A stretch of 64,000 nucleotides of DNA, from contig NC_071347.1 of the NCBI RefSeq assembly GCF_027744825.2, forward strand, positions 21,891,001 through 21,955,000, written 5' to 3'. The stretch's first letter is position 1; each line of letters starts with the position of its first letter. The stretch comes from Synchiropus splendidus. Its lineage: Eukaryota > Chordata > Actinopteri > Syngnathiformes > Callionymidae. A program made the translations under genes and the position numbers. Positions 63,487 to 64,000 of this stretch are shown piece after piece. A model generated the notes under the pieces. It was not told where the DNA came from. It worked only from the letters and a program-made list of their open reading frames with translations, and ran no database searches.

Positions 63487-63860
63487 CTTGTTTATACTGC
63501 CTCGTGGGGACCAATTCTCGACAACACACTATTCTTGTGGGGGCCTTATGTCTTTGTGGGGACCTTTGACTGGTCCAAACCACAATTTGAGAATGAAGAC
63601 TTCAAAATAACTGGGCCATGCGTTTTGGGGGTTAGGTTTAGGGTGAGAGGCTGGGTGAAGTATGTCGATGACAAACCTCACAATGTCCCCACAGGGATAG
63701 CAATACAAGTTCAAGTCTCAGTTTGAGGATGAAGACTTCCTAATAACTGTCCTGGTTCAGGTGAGCCATGTGTTTTGGATGGTTAGGTTTAGGGTGAGAG
63801 GCTGGGGAAAGGGTGGTGGCTTTGAGAGGTCCCCGCAAAATATCAACACAAATGTGTATG
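63487..63860 (+). repeat. Tandem copies of the teleost 'gtggggacc' repeat
   Basis: At least two partial units in a row. Shared phrases are 'gaatgaagacttc..aataactg' or 'gatgaagacttcctaataactg', 'gttaggtttagggtgagaggctggg' and 'gaggtccccgc' or 'tgtccccacag', spaced about 135 bp. The T-T-A-G-G-G-like core comes from the repeat itself and is not a telomere. Confidence 0.8.
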
Positions 63861-64000
63861 TGTGTGCAGACTGAAGATGAAGATTTAAGAGTTTTGTTTT
63901 ATAAATTAAAGTCCCCTTTTCCACATATAGGGATCACTACAGCCAATAAAGGGCCTGATAACCAATGAGACACATGCTCAAAATTTTTTCTTCAGTGTGT

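Noticed and set aside
63740..63800. Telomere-like TTAGG(T)TTAGGG run
   Set aside because: Only one unit per repeat copy and part of a dispersed repeat; not an interstitial telomere array.

Overview
The window is nuclear DNA of a ray-finned fish, most likely a teleost. Genes have many short GT-AG exons with small introns, and the repeats are typical teleost ones: Rex/L2-like LINE tails, hAT and Tc1-like non-autonomous elements, and abundant microsatellites. I cannot name the species. Exon boundaries were placed by eye. For each multi-exon gene I checked that exon lengths add up in frame.

Layout, left to right. (1) 13-1687, minus: the 5' four coding exons of a patatin-like lipase (ATGL/PNPLA family), truncated by the window edge. 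(2) 1905-4197, plus: a complete 307-aa 2-oxoglutarate/Fe(II) dioxygenase of the isopenicillin-N-synthase-like class, head to head with the lipase. (3) 5859-11470, minus: nucb2 (nucleobindin-2/nesfatin precursor), 12 coding exons, 434 aa. (4) 19244-45527, plus: pik3c2a, class II PI3-kinase C2 alpha, 32 coding exons, 1712 aa, with a noncoding first exon near 13.0 kb. (5) 48361-51958, plus: rps13, 6 exons, 151 aa. (6) 53156-55825 and 56600-58665, plus: two tandem ppp1r15a/GADD34-type genes (518 and 314 aa). (7) 58.7-64 kb: no gene recognised; repeats, relics and one GC-rich promoter-like patch.

The order nucb2 (divergent) - pik3c2a - rps13 matches, from memory, the human 11p15 order NUCB2-PIK3C2A-RPS13. 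The addition of ppp1r15a recalls the human NUCB1-PPP1R15A and PIK3C2B-PPP1R15B neighbourhoods, so this locus may keep an older combined linkage.

The most unusual feature is the tandem ppp1r15a pair. Both copies have an upstream CRE inside the same 16-bp sequence, and both have upstream reading frames ending about 20 nt before the main ATG. They differ in protein architecture: the second copy lacks the N-terminal hydrophobic segment, has one rather than three internal repeats, has an altered PP1-docking motif, and carries an 800-bp hAT element with a perfect 8-bp target-site duplication in its last intron. PPP1R15 proteins direct PP1 to phospho-eIF2alpha, so the pair may be a split stress-recovery module. 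Other genes here act in lipid metabolism (pnpla), phosphoinositide/endosomal signalling (pik3c2a), calcium/secretory signalling (nucb2) and translation (rps13). I see no operon-like relation, only two divergent promoter pairs.
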